In this document: piece after piece, positions 8,664 through 17,850 of the stretch | Numbering within the stretch: position 1 is the stretch's first letter | Layout: every line of letters begins with the position of its first letter | Source: Actinophytocola oryzae | GTDB lineage: Bacteria; Actinomycetota; Actinomycetes; Mycobacteriales; Pseudonocardiaceae | NCBI RefSeq assembly: GCF_004364325.1 | Contig: NZ_SOCP01000004.1 | Span: 558,001 to 622,000 of the forward strand | Direction of reading: 5' to 3' | Length of the DNA stretch: 64,000 nucleotides | Translations under genes and position numbers: made by a program | The notes under the pieces: model-generated | Databases searched by the model: none | What the model saw: only the letters and a program-made list of their open reading frames with translations | What the model was told of the DNA's origin: nothing

Positions 8664-9418
8664 GGACGTACCGCCACGGCGACGACGTCCAGGCTGGACT
8701 CCAGGTCGTCGGTCGTGATGGCGAAGTCGGCCGCCGTGACCGAGGCGACCGCGTCCAGCAGCTCGGCCGGCCACGGCTCACCGGAGACCGCGACGGCCAC
8801 CTGCGCGTCGATCAGCGATCCGCCGAGCGAGGCGTCCAGTGCGCGCAACCGGGTGCCGTGCCGAAGCCCCGCGAGGTACTCGAGGTCAAAACCCGTGTCC
8901 CGCAACAGGTCCGCCAGCTCCGCGGGCGCCAGCTCCCTGGTGTGGAAGGGGTTCAGCGGTGTGTCGCGGCCGGGGGAGAAGGTGAGCCGGTTCGGTGTCG
9001 TGACCAGCAGCCTGCTGCCGGGGCGCAGGACGCGAAGGCACTCCAGCAGGAACCCTTCCTGGTCCCAGAGGTGCTCGATCACCTGGAAGTTGACCACGAC
9101 GTCCACAGTGGACGACCGCACCGGCAGCGCCGCGAGGTTGGCCCGCGCGGGGTACACGGCCGGGTAGGTGCGTGCGACGTGCCGCAGCGTCGGCGCGTCG
9201 TAGTCGAGCCCGAGCACCCCGGCCGCGCCACGAGCGAGCAGGTCAGCGCCGTAGCCCTCGCCGCAGCCGGTCTCCAGCACGAACGCGTCCACGCAGTACG
9301 GCCCCAACGCCAGATACGCGGCCTCGTGTCGCCGGAACCAGTAGTTCTCCGCGACGATTCCGGGCACGGTTCGCTCCCCGGTCAGGGGAAGCCGCGACAC
9401 CGCAGGCTCGGTTTCCAT
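8660..9418 (-). CDS. SAM-dependent methyltransferase of the glucan cluster (Rv3030-like)
   Basis: A 252-residue class I methyltransferase: motif I is VLETGCGEGYGADLLA, the acidic loop is LGLDYDAPTL, and LRVLRPGSRLLVTTPNR is the motif III region. It is the first gene of the operon with the GH57 and GT4 enzymes. In mycobacteria the equivalent gene has been linked to methylation in methylglucose lipopolysaccharide synthesis. Whether the present organism makes MGLP or an unmethylated relative cannot be read from sequence. Confidence 0.88.
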   Translation of the reverse strand: METEPAVSRLPLTGERTVPGIVAENYWFRRHEAAYLALGPYCVDAFVLETGCGEGYGADLLARGAAGVLGLDYDAPTLRHVARTYPAVYPARANLAALPVRSSTVDVVVNFQVIEHLWDQEGFLLECLRVLRPGSRLLVTTPNRLTFSPGRDTPLNPFHTRELAPAELADLLRDTGFDLEYLAGLRHGTRLRALDASLGGSLIDAQVAVAVSGEPWPAELLDAVASVTAADFAITTDDLESSLDVVAVAVRP

Positions 9419-9448
9419 TCGCCGCAGGCTACTGCATAGTAGGAATTC

Positions 9449-10291
9449 TCAGGTCGGCGAAACGGTGATCCCGACCGCGCCGGGCCCGAGGTGGACCCCG
9501 ATCGTCGAGCTGACCTCGGTGAACGTGATCTCGCGGACCCCGGGCAGCTTCGGCTTGAGCCGGTCGGCGAGCCGCTCCGCGCGGTCGAGCGCGCCGAAGT
9601 GCTCGATCGCGACGTCGACCGCCTGTCCGTTGGCCTTCTTGGCCGCCCGGTCGACCAGCCTGCGCATCGCACGTTCGGTGCCCAGCACCCGGTCCAGCGG
9701 CGTGACCTGCCCGTTCTTCATGGTGAGCAGCGGCTTCAGCGACAGCGCGCTGCCGATGAGCGCGGCGGCGGCGCCGATGCGGCCACCCTTGCGCAGGTAC
9801 TCGAGGGTGTCGACGTAGATCAGCTCGGCGGCGCCCTCCAGCCTGCGGGCGAGCATGTCCATCACCCGTCTGGGCCCGCCACCCGCGCCTGCCACCCGGG
9901 CGGCGGCCAGCACCGCGAAGCCGAGGCTCATGCCGGTGGTGCGCGAGTCGACGACGTGTACGGGCACGGGGCTGCGCGCGGCGATCTTCTTCGCCAGGTC
10001 GTAGGTCTCGGACTGCTTGCTCGAGATGTGGACGGACACGACCTCCTCCGCGCCACGTGCCGCCTGCTGCTCGTACGCCCACGCCAGACCCGCTGGATCG
10101 GGCGGGGACGTGGACACGTCCATGTCGCCCTCCAGCGCTCTGACCAGCACGTCCTTCGGCACGTTGTGCTCCGACCGGGTGTACTGCCCGATCCTGATCT
10201 GGGTCGGCACCACGGTGATGCCCCACTGGGTGGCGAGGGACACGGGGATGCACGAGGTGGAGTCTGTAACCAAACCAACACGGCCCTGCAT
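9449..10291 (-). CDS. DegV family fatty-acid-binding protein
   Basis: This 280-residue protein has the DegV hallmarks: TDSTSCIP at residues 9-16, TSPPDP near residue 61, DSRTTGMSLGFAV, and the DTLEYLRKGGRIG segment near residue 165. DegV/FakB proteins bind a fatty acid and present it to a kinase (FakA) in firmicutes; the actinobacterial members are less studied and no FakA is adjacent here. The ATG at 10289-10291 has no clear Shine-Dalgarno sequence, so leaderless translation is possible. It is divergent from etfB. Confidence 0.88.
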   Translation of the reverse strand: MQGRVGLVTDSTSCIPVSLATQWGITVVPTQIRIGQYTRSEHNVPKDVLVRALEGDMDVSTSPPDPAGLAWAYEQQAARGAEEVVSVHISSKQSETYDLAKKIAARSPVPVHVVDSRTTGMSLGFAVLAAARVAGAGGGPRRVMDMLARRLEGAAELIYVDTLEYLRKGGRIGAAAALIGSALSLKPLLTMKNGQVTPLDRVLGTERAMRRLVDRAAKKANGQAVDVAIEHFGALDRAERLADRLKPKLPGVREITFTEVSSTIGVHLGPGAVGITVSPT

Positions 10292-10493
10292 ACAAAGAGG
10301 CTAACCAATGACTCCAAGTGGGCGCTTAAGGCCGGCTAACCGCCACGGTGTGTGCACTGTCACGGCGCCGCGCGTTCCACCTGGATTGCCCACCGGCTAC
10401 TGATGAGTAACATCGGCCTCAACGGACAGAACTCGACGTACAGCCGTATTCTCCGCGCTAGCGGCTCGTAACCCGGGAGGTCGGAGTAGACCC
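10292..10493. promoter_or_regulatory. Divergent promoter region between degV-like gene and etfBA
   Basis: A 202-bp gap between divergent genes with locally lower GC than its surroundings. A possible etfB promoter is TTGCCC at 10386-10391 and TAACAT at 10408-10413 with a 16-bp spacer. The assignment is tentative. A Shine-Dalgarno-like GGGAGG precedes ATG 10494. Confidence 0.35.
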
Positions 10494-11273
10494 ATGCCTA
10501 ACATCGTCGTCTTGGTGAAACAAGTGCCGGACACCTACTCGGAGCGCAAGCTCTCCGACTCCGACCACACGCTGGACCGGGACTCGGCCGACGCGGTGCT
10601 CGACGAGATCAACGAGCGCGCCGTCGAGGAGGCGCTCGTGATCAAGGAAGCCCACGACGGCGAGGTCACCGTGCTCACCGTCGGCCCGGACCGCGCGACC
10701 GACGCGATCCGCAAGGCGCTGTCGATGGGTGCCGACAAGGCCGTCCACGTGGTCGACGACTCGCTCCACGGCTCCGACCTGCTGCAGACGGCCAAGGTGA
10801 TCGCGGCCGCCATCACGAACGTCGGCGACGTCGACCTCGTCATCGCCGGTAACGAGGCCTCCGACGGCCAGGGTGGTGCCGTGCCCGCCGTCATCGCCGA
10901 GATCCTCGGCTTCCCGCAGCTCACGCACGCCCGCAAGGTCGAGCTGGACGGGACCACCCTGAAGGTGACCCGCGAGACCGACGAGGGCCTCACGCACCTC
11001 GAGGCGTCGCTCCCCGCCGTGGTCAGTGTCAGCGAGAAGATCAACGAGCCGAGGTACCCGTCCTTCAAGGGCATCATGGCCGCGAAGAAGAAGCCGGTCG
11101 AGATGCTGTCCGTCGGCGACCTCTCCGTCGACGACGTCGGCCTCGCAGCCGCGTGGTCCTCGGTCGTCGAGGCCTCGCCCAAGCCGCCGCGCGAGGCGGG
11201 CCAGCGCGTCGAGGACGACGGTGACGGCGGCGTGAAGGCCGCCGAGTACCTCGTGTCGCAGAAGTTGATCTGA
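10494..11273 (+). CDS. etfB: Electron transfer flavoprotein beta subunit
   Basis: A 259-residue protein starting MPNIVVLVKQVPDTYSERKL, with the ETF-beta DINERAVEEAL-like segment (LDEINERAVEEALVIKE) and the core AGNEASDGQGGAVPAVIAEILG that contacts AMP and the partner subunit. With the alpha subunit it accepts electrons from acyl-CoA dehydrogenases. A 12-bp gap with GAGGAGG-like ribosome site links it to etfA. Orthologue of mycobacterial fixA (Rv3029c). Confidence 0.97.
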   Translation: MPNIVVLVKQVPDTYSERKLSDSDHTLDRDSADAVLDEINERAVEEALVIKEAHDGEVTVLTVGPDRATDAIRKALSMGADKAVHVVDDSLHGSDLLQTAKVIAAAITNVGDVDLVIAGNEASDGQGGAVPAVIAEILGFPQLTHARKVELDGTTLKVTRETDEGLTHLEASLPAVVSVSEKINEPRYPSFKGIMAAKKKPVEMLSVGDLSVDDVGLAAAWSSVVEASPKPPREAGQRVEDDGDGGVKAAEYLVSQKLI

Positions 11274-11285
11274 GGAGGGTTACCA

Positions 11286-12242
11286 ATGGCTGAGGTTCTC
11301 GTCCTCGTCGATCACACTGACGGCGAGGTAAAGAAGGTCACGTTCGAGCTGCTCACGGCCGCCCGTGCGCTCGGCGAGCCGTCCGCGGTGGTCGTCGGCG
11401 CACCCGGCACCGCCGCGAAGCTCACCGAGCAGCTCGGTTCCTACGGCGCGGAGAAGGTGTACGTCGCCGAGTCCGACGACGCGGCGGGCTTCCTCGTGAC
11501 GCCGCACGTCAACGTGCTCGAGTCGCTCGTCTCGTCCGTGTCGCCCGCCGCCGTGCTGGTGTCGGCCTCCGCGGACGGCAAGGAGATCTCGGGTCGGCTG
11601 GCGTACCGCATCGGTGGCGGCCTGCTCTCCGACGTCGTCGGGGTCGACGGGGACGGCACGGTCACCAAGTCGATCTTCGGTGGCGCGTTCGTCGTGAAGT
11701 CGAAGTCCACGCAGGGTGTGCCGGTCATCTCGGTGCGACCGGGTGGCATCGAGGCGTCGCAGGCGCAGGGCGCGGCGACTGAGTCGTCCGTCGAGGTGCC
11801 CGCGTCCGACCCCGCGAAGTCCGCCAGGATCACCGGCCGCGAGCCTGCCGCGGGCGGCGACCGCCCCGAGCTGACCGAGGCGTCGGTCGTCGTGTCCGGC
11901 GGCCGAGGTGTCGGCTCGGCCGAGAGCTTCGACGTCGTGGAGAAGCTGGCCGACGCGCTCGGCGCCGCGGTCGGCGCGTCCCGCGCGGCGGTCGACTCCG
12001 GCTACTACCCGGCGCAGTTCCAGGTCGGGCAGACGGGCAAGACGGTGTCCCCGCAGTTGTACATCGCGCTCGGCATCTCCGGTGCGATCCAGCACCGGGC
12101 GGGCATGCAGACGTCGAAGACCATCGTGGCGGTGAACAAGGACGCGGAGGCCCCGATCTTCGAGATCGCGGACTACGGCGTCGTGGGCGACCTGTTCAAG
12201 GTGGCGCCCCAGCTCACCGAGGAAGTACAGAAGCGCAAGTAG
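11286..12242 (+). CDS. etfA: Electron transfer flavoprotein alpha subunit
   Basis: The 318-residue protein begins [17 protein letters not shown] and has the C-terminal FAD domain from about residue 195, with the ETF-alpha signature [20 protein letters not shown] and [20 protein letters not shown]. It pairs with the beta subunit directly upstream to form the soluble FAD/AMP heterodimer. A strong hairpin follows 10 bp after the stop. Confidence 0.97.
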   Translation: MAEVLVLVDHTDGEVKKVTFELLTAARALGEPSAVVVGAPGTAAKLTEQLGSYGAEKVYVAESDDAAGFLVTPHVNVLESLVSSVSPAAVLVSASADGKEISGRLAYRIGGGLLSDVVGVDGDGTVTKSIFGGAFVVKSKSTQGVPVISVRPGGIEASQAQGAATESSVEVPASDPAKSARITGREPAAGGDRPELTEASVVVSGGRGVGSAESFDVVEKLADALGAAVGASRAAVDSGYYPAQFQVGQTGKTVSPQLYIALGISGAIQHRAGMQTSKTIVAVNKDAEAPIFEIADYGVVGDLFKVAPQLTEEVQKRK

Positions 12243-12252
12243 CCCGGCTTTC

Positions 12253-12286
12253 GAGAGGCCGCCACGGGGTTCCGTGGCGGCCTCTC
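12253..12286 (+). terminator. Strong hairpin terminator after etfBA
   Basis: A perfect 15-bp stem (arms 12253-12267 and 12272-12286, each GAGAGGCCGCCACGG or its complement) closes a 4-nt loop. A clear U tract is lacking, as is common in high-GC actinobacteria. Confidence 0.85.
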
Positions 12287-12378
12287 AGCTTGTTCTCAGG
12301 AATGTTCACCGGGCAGCCATGCCCTTGTCATCGGAACAGGCACGTGGGGTTTCCCGGGCACCGCGTACACCTGGGGGC

Positions 12379-13149
12379 ATGACGCAGGCACAGCTTCTCG
12401 TCAGCACCGCGGGTCAAGGGGCGACCACGCCCCGCTACTCACTCCTCGTCGCCAGAGAAGGCGAAGAAGTCCTTGCCGCACAACGGCTTCGCTACCAGGT
12501 GTTCGGCGAGGAGATGGGGGCCACCCTCCACACCGCCAGCCCAGGGCTGGACATAGACGCGTTCGACGAGCACTGCGACCACCTCGTGGTGCGCGAGGAC
12601 GCGACAGGGGAGATCGTCGGCTGCTACCGCATGCTGCCGCCCGAGCGGGCGCCCGAAGCCGGGATGCTCTACGCCGAGACCGAGTTCGACCTCCGCAACC
12701 TCGCGCCACTGAAGAACAGCCTCGTCGAGACGGGCCGGTCCTGTGTCCACCCCGACCACCGCACCGGCGCGGTCGTGAGCCTGGTCTGGGCGGGCATCGC
12801 CCGCTACATGCTCCTCTCCGGACACTCCTGGCTCGCAGGCTGCGCCTCGGTGCCCCTCCAGGACGGCGGCAGCCTCGTCGCCGGTGTGTGGGAGACCGTG
12901 CGGCGCAAGCACTTCGCGCCGGAGGAGTACCGTGTCCGGCCGCTGCGCCCGTGGGACCCGACCGGTGTCGAGGTGCCACGTCGGACGGCCATCCCCGCGC
13001 TGCTCAAGGGATACCTGCGCCTCGGCGCCTGGGTGTGCGGCGCGCCCGCCGTCGACGCGGACTTCGGCGTCGCGGACCTGTTCGTCCTCCTCGGTCTCCA
13101 CCGGGTGGACAAGCGCTACCTCGCCTACTTCCTCGGTGAACACGCATGA
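12379..13149 (+). CDS. GNAT-fold N-acyltransferase, OlsB-like (Rv3027c-like)
   Basis: A 256-residue GNAT protein starting at ATG 12379 behind a GGGGG ribosome site. It resembles OlsB/hemolysin-type acyl-ACP N-acyltransferases: LRYQVFGEEMGA near the N terminus, FDEHCDHLVV, the VGCYRML acyl-binding segment, and ETGRSCVHPDHRTGAVVSLVWAG corresponding to the pyrophosphate-binding helix. OlsB makes lyso-ornithine lipid. The gene overlaps the PlsC-type gene by 4 bp, mirroring olsBA, so a joint role in an aminolipid or other acylated membrane lipid is inferred. Confidence 0.8.
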   Translation: MTQAQLLVSTAGQGATTPRYSLLVAREGEEVLAAQRLRYQVFGEEMGATLHTASPGLDIDAFDEHCDHLVVREDATGEIVGCYRMLPPERAPEAGMLYAETEFDLRNLAPLKNSLVETGRSCVHPDHRTGAVVSLVWAGIARYMLLSGHSWLAGCASVPLQDGGSLVAGVWETVRRKHFAPEEYRVRPLRPWDPTGVEVPRRTAIPALLKGYLRLGAWVCGAPAVDADFGVADLFVLLGLHRVDKRYLAYFLGEHA

Positions 13150-14003
13150 ACCACGCCTGGTGGCCGCACTCGCCGTGCGGGTCCGGATGCCTCGGCGGCC
13201 AGGAGCCGACCGTCGGGCGGTTCCTCCGCGTACTGCGGCTCACCGCGGTCGTCACCGTCGTCCTGCTGAGCCTCCTCAGCGTGCTCGTGCTGCCCTTCAT
13301 CGGCAGCAGGGGCCGGTACGGGGTCACCAGGGCGATCTTCCGGGGTGTCCTCGCCGCGATGGGCGTGCGGCTCGTCGTCCACGGCAGGATCCCCGGACCG
13401 GGCCGCGGGACGCTCGTCGTCAACAACCACACGTCCTGGCTGGACATCGTCGCCATCAACGCCGTCCGGCCGATGCGTGCCGTGGCCAAGAAGGACATCG
13501 CGTCCTGGCCGGTGCTCGGCTGGCTCGTGTCCGCGGCCGGGTCGGTCTACGTCGACCGCGAGCACATCAGGACGCTGCCCGGCACGGTCGGCAGGCTCGC
13601 CGACGCACTGCGGGCGGGCTCGATGGTCAACGTGACCCCTGAGGGCACCACCTGGTGCGGCCTCACCCACGGGCACTTCCGCCCGGCGCTGTTCCAGGCC
13701 GCCATCGACGGCGGCGTGCCCGTCCTGCCCGTCGCGCTGCGGTTCCGCATGCGGACCGGGGACACGACCACCGCGCCCGCGTTCATCGGCGACGAGACCA
13801 TCATCGACTCCGTCCGGCGCACCGCTGCGCTGCGTGGCCTCCTGCTAGAGGTGCACGTCCTGGACGAGATCGCGCCGGGCAGGGCGCAGGACCGCCGCGA
13901 GCTGGCCGGGCTGGCCGAGCGCGCCGTCGACGACGTGCTGGTGCCCGCCGAGCTGCCCGCCGAAAAGCACTGGACCTCCAGCGCGGTGGAGGTAGCACGA
14001 TAG
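13146..14003 (+). CDS. PlsC-type 1-acyl-glycerol-3-phosphate acyltransferase, OlsA-like (Rv3026c-like)
   Basis: A 285-residue acyltransferase with the H-x4-D motif HTSWLD near residue 96 and the substrate motif TPEGTTWCG near residue 162 in place of the usual FPEGTRS. A hydrophobic segment at about residues 32-52 anchors it in the membrane. The unusual N terminus WWPHSPCGSGCL with two cysteines is also seen in actinobacterial relatives from memory. The ATGA overlap with the upstream GNAT gene suggests coupled translation. Either OlsA-like O-acylation or phosphatidic acid synthesis is possible. Confidence 0.85.
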   Translation: MNHAWWPHSPCGSGCLGGQEPTVGRFLRVLRLTAVVTVVLLSLLSVLVLPFIGSRGRYGVTRAIFRGVLAAMGVRLVVHGRIPGPGRGTLVVNNHTSWLDIVAINAVRPMRAVAKKDIASWPVLGWLVSAAGSVYVDREHIRTLPGTVGRLADALRAGSMVNVTPEGTTWCGLTHGHFRPALFQAAIDGGVPVLPVALRFRMRTGDTTTAPAFIGDETIIDSVRRTAALRGLLLEVHVLDEIAPGRAQDRRELAGLAERAVDDVLVPAELPAEKHWTSSAVEVAR

Positions 14004-14007
14004 GCGG

Positions 14008-15393
14008 GTGACCATCGACAGCACGGCAGAGCGAGCCGAAGAACAGGTTGCCCCGCTGTCGGTCTGGTCCGGCAGGTACCGCGCCACCACCGTCGGCATG
14101 CTGACGCTGGTCACCATCGCCGCGTTCGAGCACCTCGGCGTCAGCACCGCGATGCCGAGGATGGTGGCCGAGCTGCACGGCGAGGCCCTCTACTCCTGGC
14201 CGTTCACCGCGTTCCTCGCCGCCAGCGTGATGGCCACCGTCCTGTCCGGAAGGTTCTGCGACCGGTTCGGCCCCGGCCGCGCGCTCGTCACCGGTCCGGG
14301 GCTGTTCCTCGCCGGGCTCGTCGCCTCCGGGTTCGCGACCGGCATGCCGGTGCTGCTCGTCGGCCGGGTCCTGCAGGGCCTCGGCCTCGGCACCCAGACC
14401 GTGGCGATCTACGTGCTCGTCGCGCTCGTCTACCCGAACCGCTCCCGCGCGGCCGTGTTCGGCCTGCTCGCCGCGGCATGGGTCGTGCCGTCGCTCGTCG
14501 GGCCGACCGCCGCCGGCCTCATCACCGAGCACGTCGGCTGGCGGTGGGTGTTCCTCGGCATCGCGCCGTTCGCGCTGCTGGGTGTCCTGTTGCTACTGCC
14601 CGTGATCCGCACGCTCCCCGACCACGTCCGGGACGAGGATCAAGCCGTGCGCCGGGGACTCGGCGTGGCCGCGGTCGCCACCGCGTTCGGGATCGCCGCG
14701 TTGACGTGGGCCGCGCAGCACCCCTCGTTCGGCATGATCTGGCTGGGCGTTGCCGGTCTCGCCGCGCTGGTGCCCGCCCTGCGGATCCTCATGCCGCGCG
14801 GCACCTTCACCGCGAGGCCGGGGCTCCCCGCGACCGTCCTCATGCGTGGCCTGCTGGCCGGCGCGTTCTTCGGTGTCGAGGCGTACGTACCGCTCACGCT
14901 CAGTTCCGTGCACGGGTTCTCACCCGCGATGTCCGGGGTGCCGCTGACCGTCGGTGCGATCGGCTGGGCGGGTGCCTCGCACTGGCAGGGCCGCAAGCCC
15001 GACCTCGACAGGGTGAGGCTCATCCGGCTGGGGCTGGTCGCCCTGGCCGCCGCGCTCGCCTGCATGACCCTGGTGGGCGCCGACTGGGGCCTCGCGTGGC
15101 TCGTCCTGCCGTTCTGGCTGGTCGCGGGCACCGCCATGGGCCTGTCGTACCCGTCCATCAACGTGCTGTCCCTCGACTACGCCGTGCCGGGTGACCGAGG
15201 GTTCGTGTCCTCGGCACTGCAGGTCAACGACATGACCTTCTCGGCGATCTCCGTCGGGCTCGGCGGCGTGATGCTGGCCACGTTCGCGTCGACCGAGGCG
15301 CCGTCGGCCGCGATCGTGCCGCTCGACCTGCTGCTCGCCTGTCTGGCGCTGTTCGGCGCGTGCGTGTTCAGGCCGCTACGACAAGCCTCATGA
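14008..15393 (+). CDS. MFS transporter (multidrug/drug:H+ antiporter type)
   Basis: A 461-residue polytopic protein starting at GTG 14008, four bases after the acyltransferase stop. About 14 hydrophobic segments are present, with the MFS motif A-like GRFCDRFGPGRALVTG between helices 2 and 3 and GRVLQGLGLGTQTVAIYV (motif B region, conserved Arg). The FEHLGVSTAMPRMVAEL first helix is typical of actinobacterial DHA2-like proteins. The position behind the OlsBA-like pair could suggest lipid-linked export, but no substrate can be assigned. Confidence 0.85.
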   Translation: MTIDSTAERAEEQVAPLSVWSGRYRATTVGMLTLVTIAAFEHLGVSTAMPRMVAELHGEALYSWPFTAFLAASVMATVLSGRFCDRFGPGRALVTGPGLFLAGLVASGFATGMPVLLVGRVLQGLGLGTQTVAIYVLVALVYPNRSRAAVFGLLAAAWVVPSLVGPTAAGLITEHVGWRWVFLGIAPFALLGVLLLLPVIRTLPDHVRDEDQAVRRGLGVAAVATAFGIAALTWAAQHPSFGMIWLGVAGLAALVPALRILMPRGTFTARPGLPATVLMRGLLAGAFFGVEAYVPLTLSSVHGFSPAMSGVPLTVGAIGWAGASHWQGRKPDLDRVRLIRLGLVALAAALACMTLVGADWGLAWLVLPFWLVAGTAMGLSYPSINVLSLDYAVPGDRGFVSSALQVNDMTFSAISVGLGGVMLATFASTEAPSAAIVPLDLLLACLALFGACVFRPLRQAS

Positions 15394-15430
15394 CCGAAAT
15401 TCGCCCGGCGCGGTCTACCCTTGACCCGAG

Positions 15431-16669
15431 ATGACTTCCTACCTCGACCACGCGGCCACGACGCCCATGCTGCCAGAAGCGGTGGCGGCGATGACGGCCC
15501 TGCTCAGTGACGCGCGGCATGCCCGTGGCAACGCGTCGTCGCTGCACACCTCGGGCCGGCGCGCCCGCCGCATGATCGAGGAGGCGCGCGAGGACATCGC
15601 CGCCGCGCTGGGCGCGAGACCGTCCGAGGTGATCTTCACCGCGGGCGGCACCGAGAGTGACAACCTCGCGATCAAGGGCATCTACTGGGCCCGCCGCGCC
15701 GCCGACCCCGCCCGCAAGCGTTTGCTCGTCTCGAGCGTCGAGCACCACGCGGTACTGGACGCGGCGGAGTGGCTGGTCGAGCACGAGGGCGCCGAGCTGA
15801 CGCTGCTGGAGGTCGACGCGTTCGGCCGCGTGCACGACGACACGCTGCGTGCCGCGATCGCCGAGGACCCGGCCGGTGTTGCCATGGTCAGCGTCATGTG
15901 GGCCAACAACGAGGTCGGCACGGTCAACCCGGTCCGCGAGCTGGCCACGACGTGTGCCGAGCAGGGCATCCCGTTCCACACCGACGCCGTGCAGGCCGTC
16001 GGCACGCTGCCGGTCGACTTCGCGGCGTCCATGGCGTCCGCGCTCACCCTCACCGGGCACAAGCTCGGCGGTCCGTTCGGGGTCGGCGTGCTGCTGCTCG
16101 GCCGCGAGGTGGCGTGCACGCCGGTGTCGCACGGCGGGGGACAGGAGCGCGAGGTCCGGTCCGGCACGCTGGACGTGCCCTCGGTCGTGGCGCTGGCCGC
16201 CGCCGTCCGCGCGGCCGTCGACGCCAGGCCGGACGAGGCGACCCGCGTCGCCGCGTTGCGCGACGAGCTGGTCACCGCGATCCGCGAGATCGTGCCGGAC
16301 GCCGTGCTCAACGGCGACCCCGGTCAGTACGACGTGGACGGAGGGCCGTCGAGGCTGCCCGGCAACGTCCACTTCACGTTCCCCGGCTGTGCCGGCGACA
16401 GCCTGCTGATGCTGTTGGACGCACGCGGGATCGAGTGCTCGACCGGATCGGCGTGCACCGCCGGGGTCGCGCAGCCGAGCCACGTGCTGCTCGCCATGGA
16501 CGTCGAGCCCGCCCAGGCCCGCAGCTCGCTGCGGTTCTCGCTCGGCCACACCTCGACGGCCGCCGACGTCCGCGCGGTGGCCGAGGCCATCGGTCCGGTC
16601 GTCGAGCGCGCCCGCAACGCCGGGCTGGTGAACCTCCGCAGGGCCGCGTCGAAAGTAGAGATATCTTGA
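15431..16669 (+). CDS. iscS: Cysteine desulfurase
   Basis: The 412-residue aminotransferase class V enzyme has the opening [18 protein letters not shown], the PLP lysine K211 in LTGHKLGGP, and the catalytic cysteine C342 in STGSACTAG. It releases sulfur from cysteine as persulfide. The downstream mnmA begins within its stop codon, so its main client is probably tRNA thiolation as well as Fe-S assembly. Corresponds to Rv3025c. Confidence 0.95.
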   Translation: MTSYLDHAATTPMLPEAVAAMTALLSDARHARGNASSLHTSGRRARRMIEEAREDIAAALGARPSEVIFTAGGTESDNLAIKGIYWARRAADPARKRLLVSSVEHHAVLDAAEWLVEHEGAELTLLEVDAFGRVHDDTLRAAIAEDPAGVAMVSVMWANNEVGTVNPVRELATTCAEQGIPFHTDAVQAVGTLPVDFAASMASALTLTGHKLGGPFGVGVLLLGREVACTPVSHGGGQEREVRSGTLDVPSVVALAAAVRAAVDARPDEATRVAALRDELVTAIREIVPDAVLNGDPGQYDVDGGPSRLPGNVHFTFPGCAGDSLLMLLDARGIECSTGSACTAGVAQPSHVLLAMDVEPAQARSSLRFSLGHTSTAADVRAVAEAIGPVVERARNAGLVNLRRAASKVEIS

Positions 16670-17754
16670 GGGTTCTTGCTGCCATGTCCGGTGGCGTCGA
16701 CTCCGCCGTGGCCGCGGCACGCGCTGTCGACGCCGGTCACGACGTCACCGGCGTGCATCTCGCGCTGTCCGCGAAGCCCGGCACACTGCGTACGGGTGCG
16801 CGTGGCTGCTGCACGGTCGAGGACGCGCACGACGCCCGCCGCGTCGCCGACATCCTCGGGATCCCCTTCTACGTGTGGGACTTCGCGGAGCGGTTCACCG
16901 AGGACGTCGTCGAGGACTTCGTCGCGGAGTACGCGGCGGGCCGCACCCCCAACCCCTGCCTGAAGTGCAACGAGCGCATCAAGTTCGCCGCACTGCTCGA
17001 CAAGGCGATCGCACTCGGCTTCGACGCCGTGGCGACCGGGCACTACGCCCGACTGTCCCTTGTGGACGGACGACCGGAGCTGCGGCGCAGTGCCGACGAC
17101 GGCAAGGACCAGTCCTACGTCCTCGCCTCGCTGCGCGAGGACCAGCTGCGGTACGCCATGTTCCCGCTCGGCGGCTCGGTCAAGGCGGACGTGCGCGCGG
17201 AGGCGACGGAACGCGGCCTCGCCGTCGCGGGCAAGCCCGACAGCCATGACATCTGCTTCATCCCCGACGGCGACACCCGCTCGTTCCTCGAGCGACACCT
17301 CGGCGAGCGGCCGGGCGCACTGGTCGACGACGAGACCGGCGCGGTCCTCGGCGCCCACTCGGGCGTGCACGGCTTCACGGTCGGGCAGCGGCACGGGCTG
17401 GGCCTGCGGGTCCCGGCGGAGGACGGCCGGCCGAGGTACGTGCTGTCACTCGAGCCGGTGAGTGGCAACGTGCGCGTGGGTGCCGCGGAGAAACTCGCGG
17501 TTACCAGAATCGTTGGCAGCGGGCCGACCTGGCCCTCCGGTGTGGCTGTGGCGGACGGTGTCCGTTGCGTGGCGCAGGTTCGCGCGCACGGCGGCACGGC
17601 ACCGGGTGTCGCGTCCACTGTGGACGGACAACTGGTGGTCCGCCTCGACGAGGAACTACGGGGCGTGGCGCCAGGGCAGGCCGTTGTGCTCTATCGCCAG
17701 GACCAAAAGGGTGACGTGGTGCTCGCGAGCGCCACGATCGTGTCGACTGAGTAA
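16666..17754 (+). CDS. mnmA: tRNA-specific 2-thiouridylase
   Basis: A 362-residue enzyme. TTG 16666 is chosen because the product then starts [18 protein letters not shown], exactly the canonical N terminus with the PP-loop SGGVDS, and because TTGA gives a 4-bp overlap with the iscS stop. The catalytic cysteines are C101 ([12 protein letters not shown]) and C197 (DICFIP). It thiolates U34 of Lys, Glu and Gln tRNAs with sulfur from IscS. The upstream reading frame continues openly through iscS, so automated calls could over-extend this gene. Confidence 0.95.
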   Translation: MRVLAAMSGGVDSAVAAARAVDAGHDVTGVHLALSAKPGTLRTGARGCCTVEDAHDARRVADILGIPFYVWDFAERFTEDVVEDFVAEYAAGRTPNPCLKCNERIKFAALLDKAIALGFDAVATGHYARLSLVDGRPELRRSADDGKDQSYVLASLREDQLRYAMFPLGGSVKADVRAEATERGLAVAGKPDSHDICFIPDGDTRSFLERHLGERPGALVDDETGAVLGAHSGVHGFTVGQRHGLGLRVPAEDGRPRYVLSLEPVSGNVRVGAAEKLAVTRIVGSGPTWPSGVAVADGVRCVAQVRAHGGTAPGVASTVDGQLVVRLDEELRGVAPGQAVVLYRQDQKGDVVLASATIVSTE

Positions 17755-17777
17755 CCAAATACGGCACCATTTGGTGC
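17754..17777. promoter_or_regulatory. Nested inverted repeats between mnmA and the subtilisin gene
   Basis: ACCAAAT at 17754-17760 faces ATTTGGT at 17769-17775, and inside it GCACC at 17764-17768 faces GGTGC at 17773-17777. The two pairings are mutually exclusive on one strand. The site begins at the last base of the mnmA stop and lies about 75 bp before ATG 17851. It could be a weak terminator or an operator for the protease gene. Confidence 0.4.
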
Positions 17778-17850
17778 ATGGGCGTTACGCCAGGCGAGGG
17801 ATCATCGACTTACGGGGTGCGCGACACAGCCACTCGTCAGGAGTTGATTC

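Noticed and set aside
15769..16665. Upstream extension of mnmA through the iscS gene in the same frame
   Set aside because: The canonical MnmA N terminus begins at TTG 16666. The upstream part lies in iscS, which is real in its own frame.
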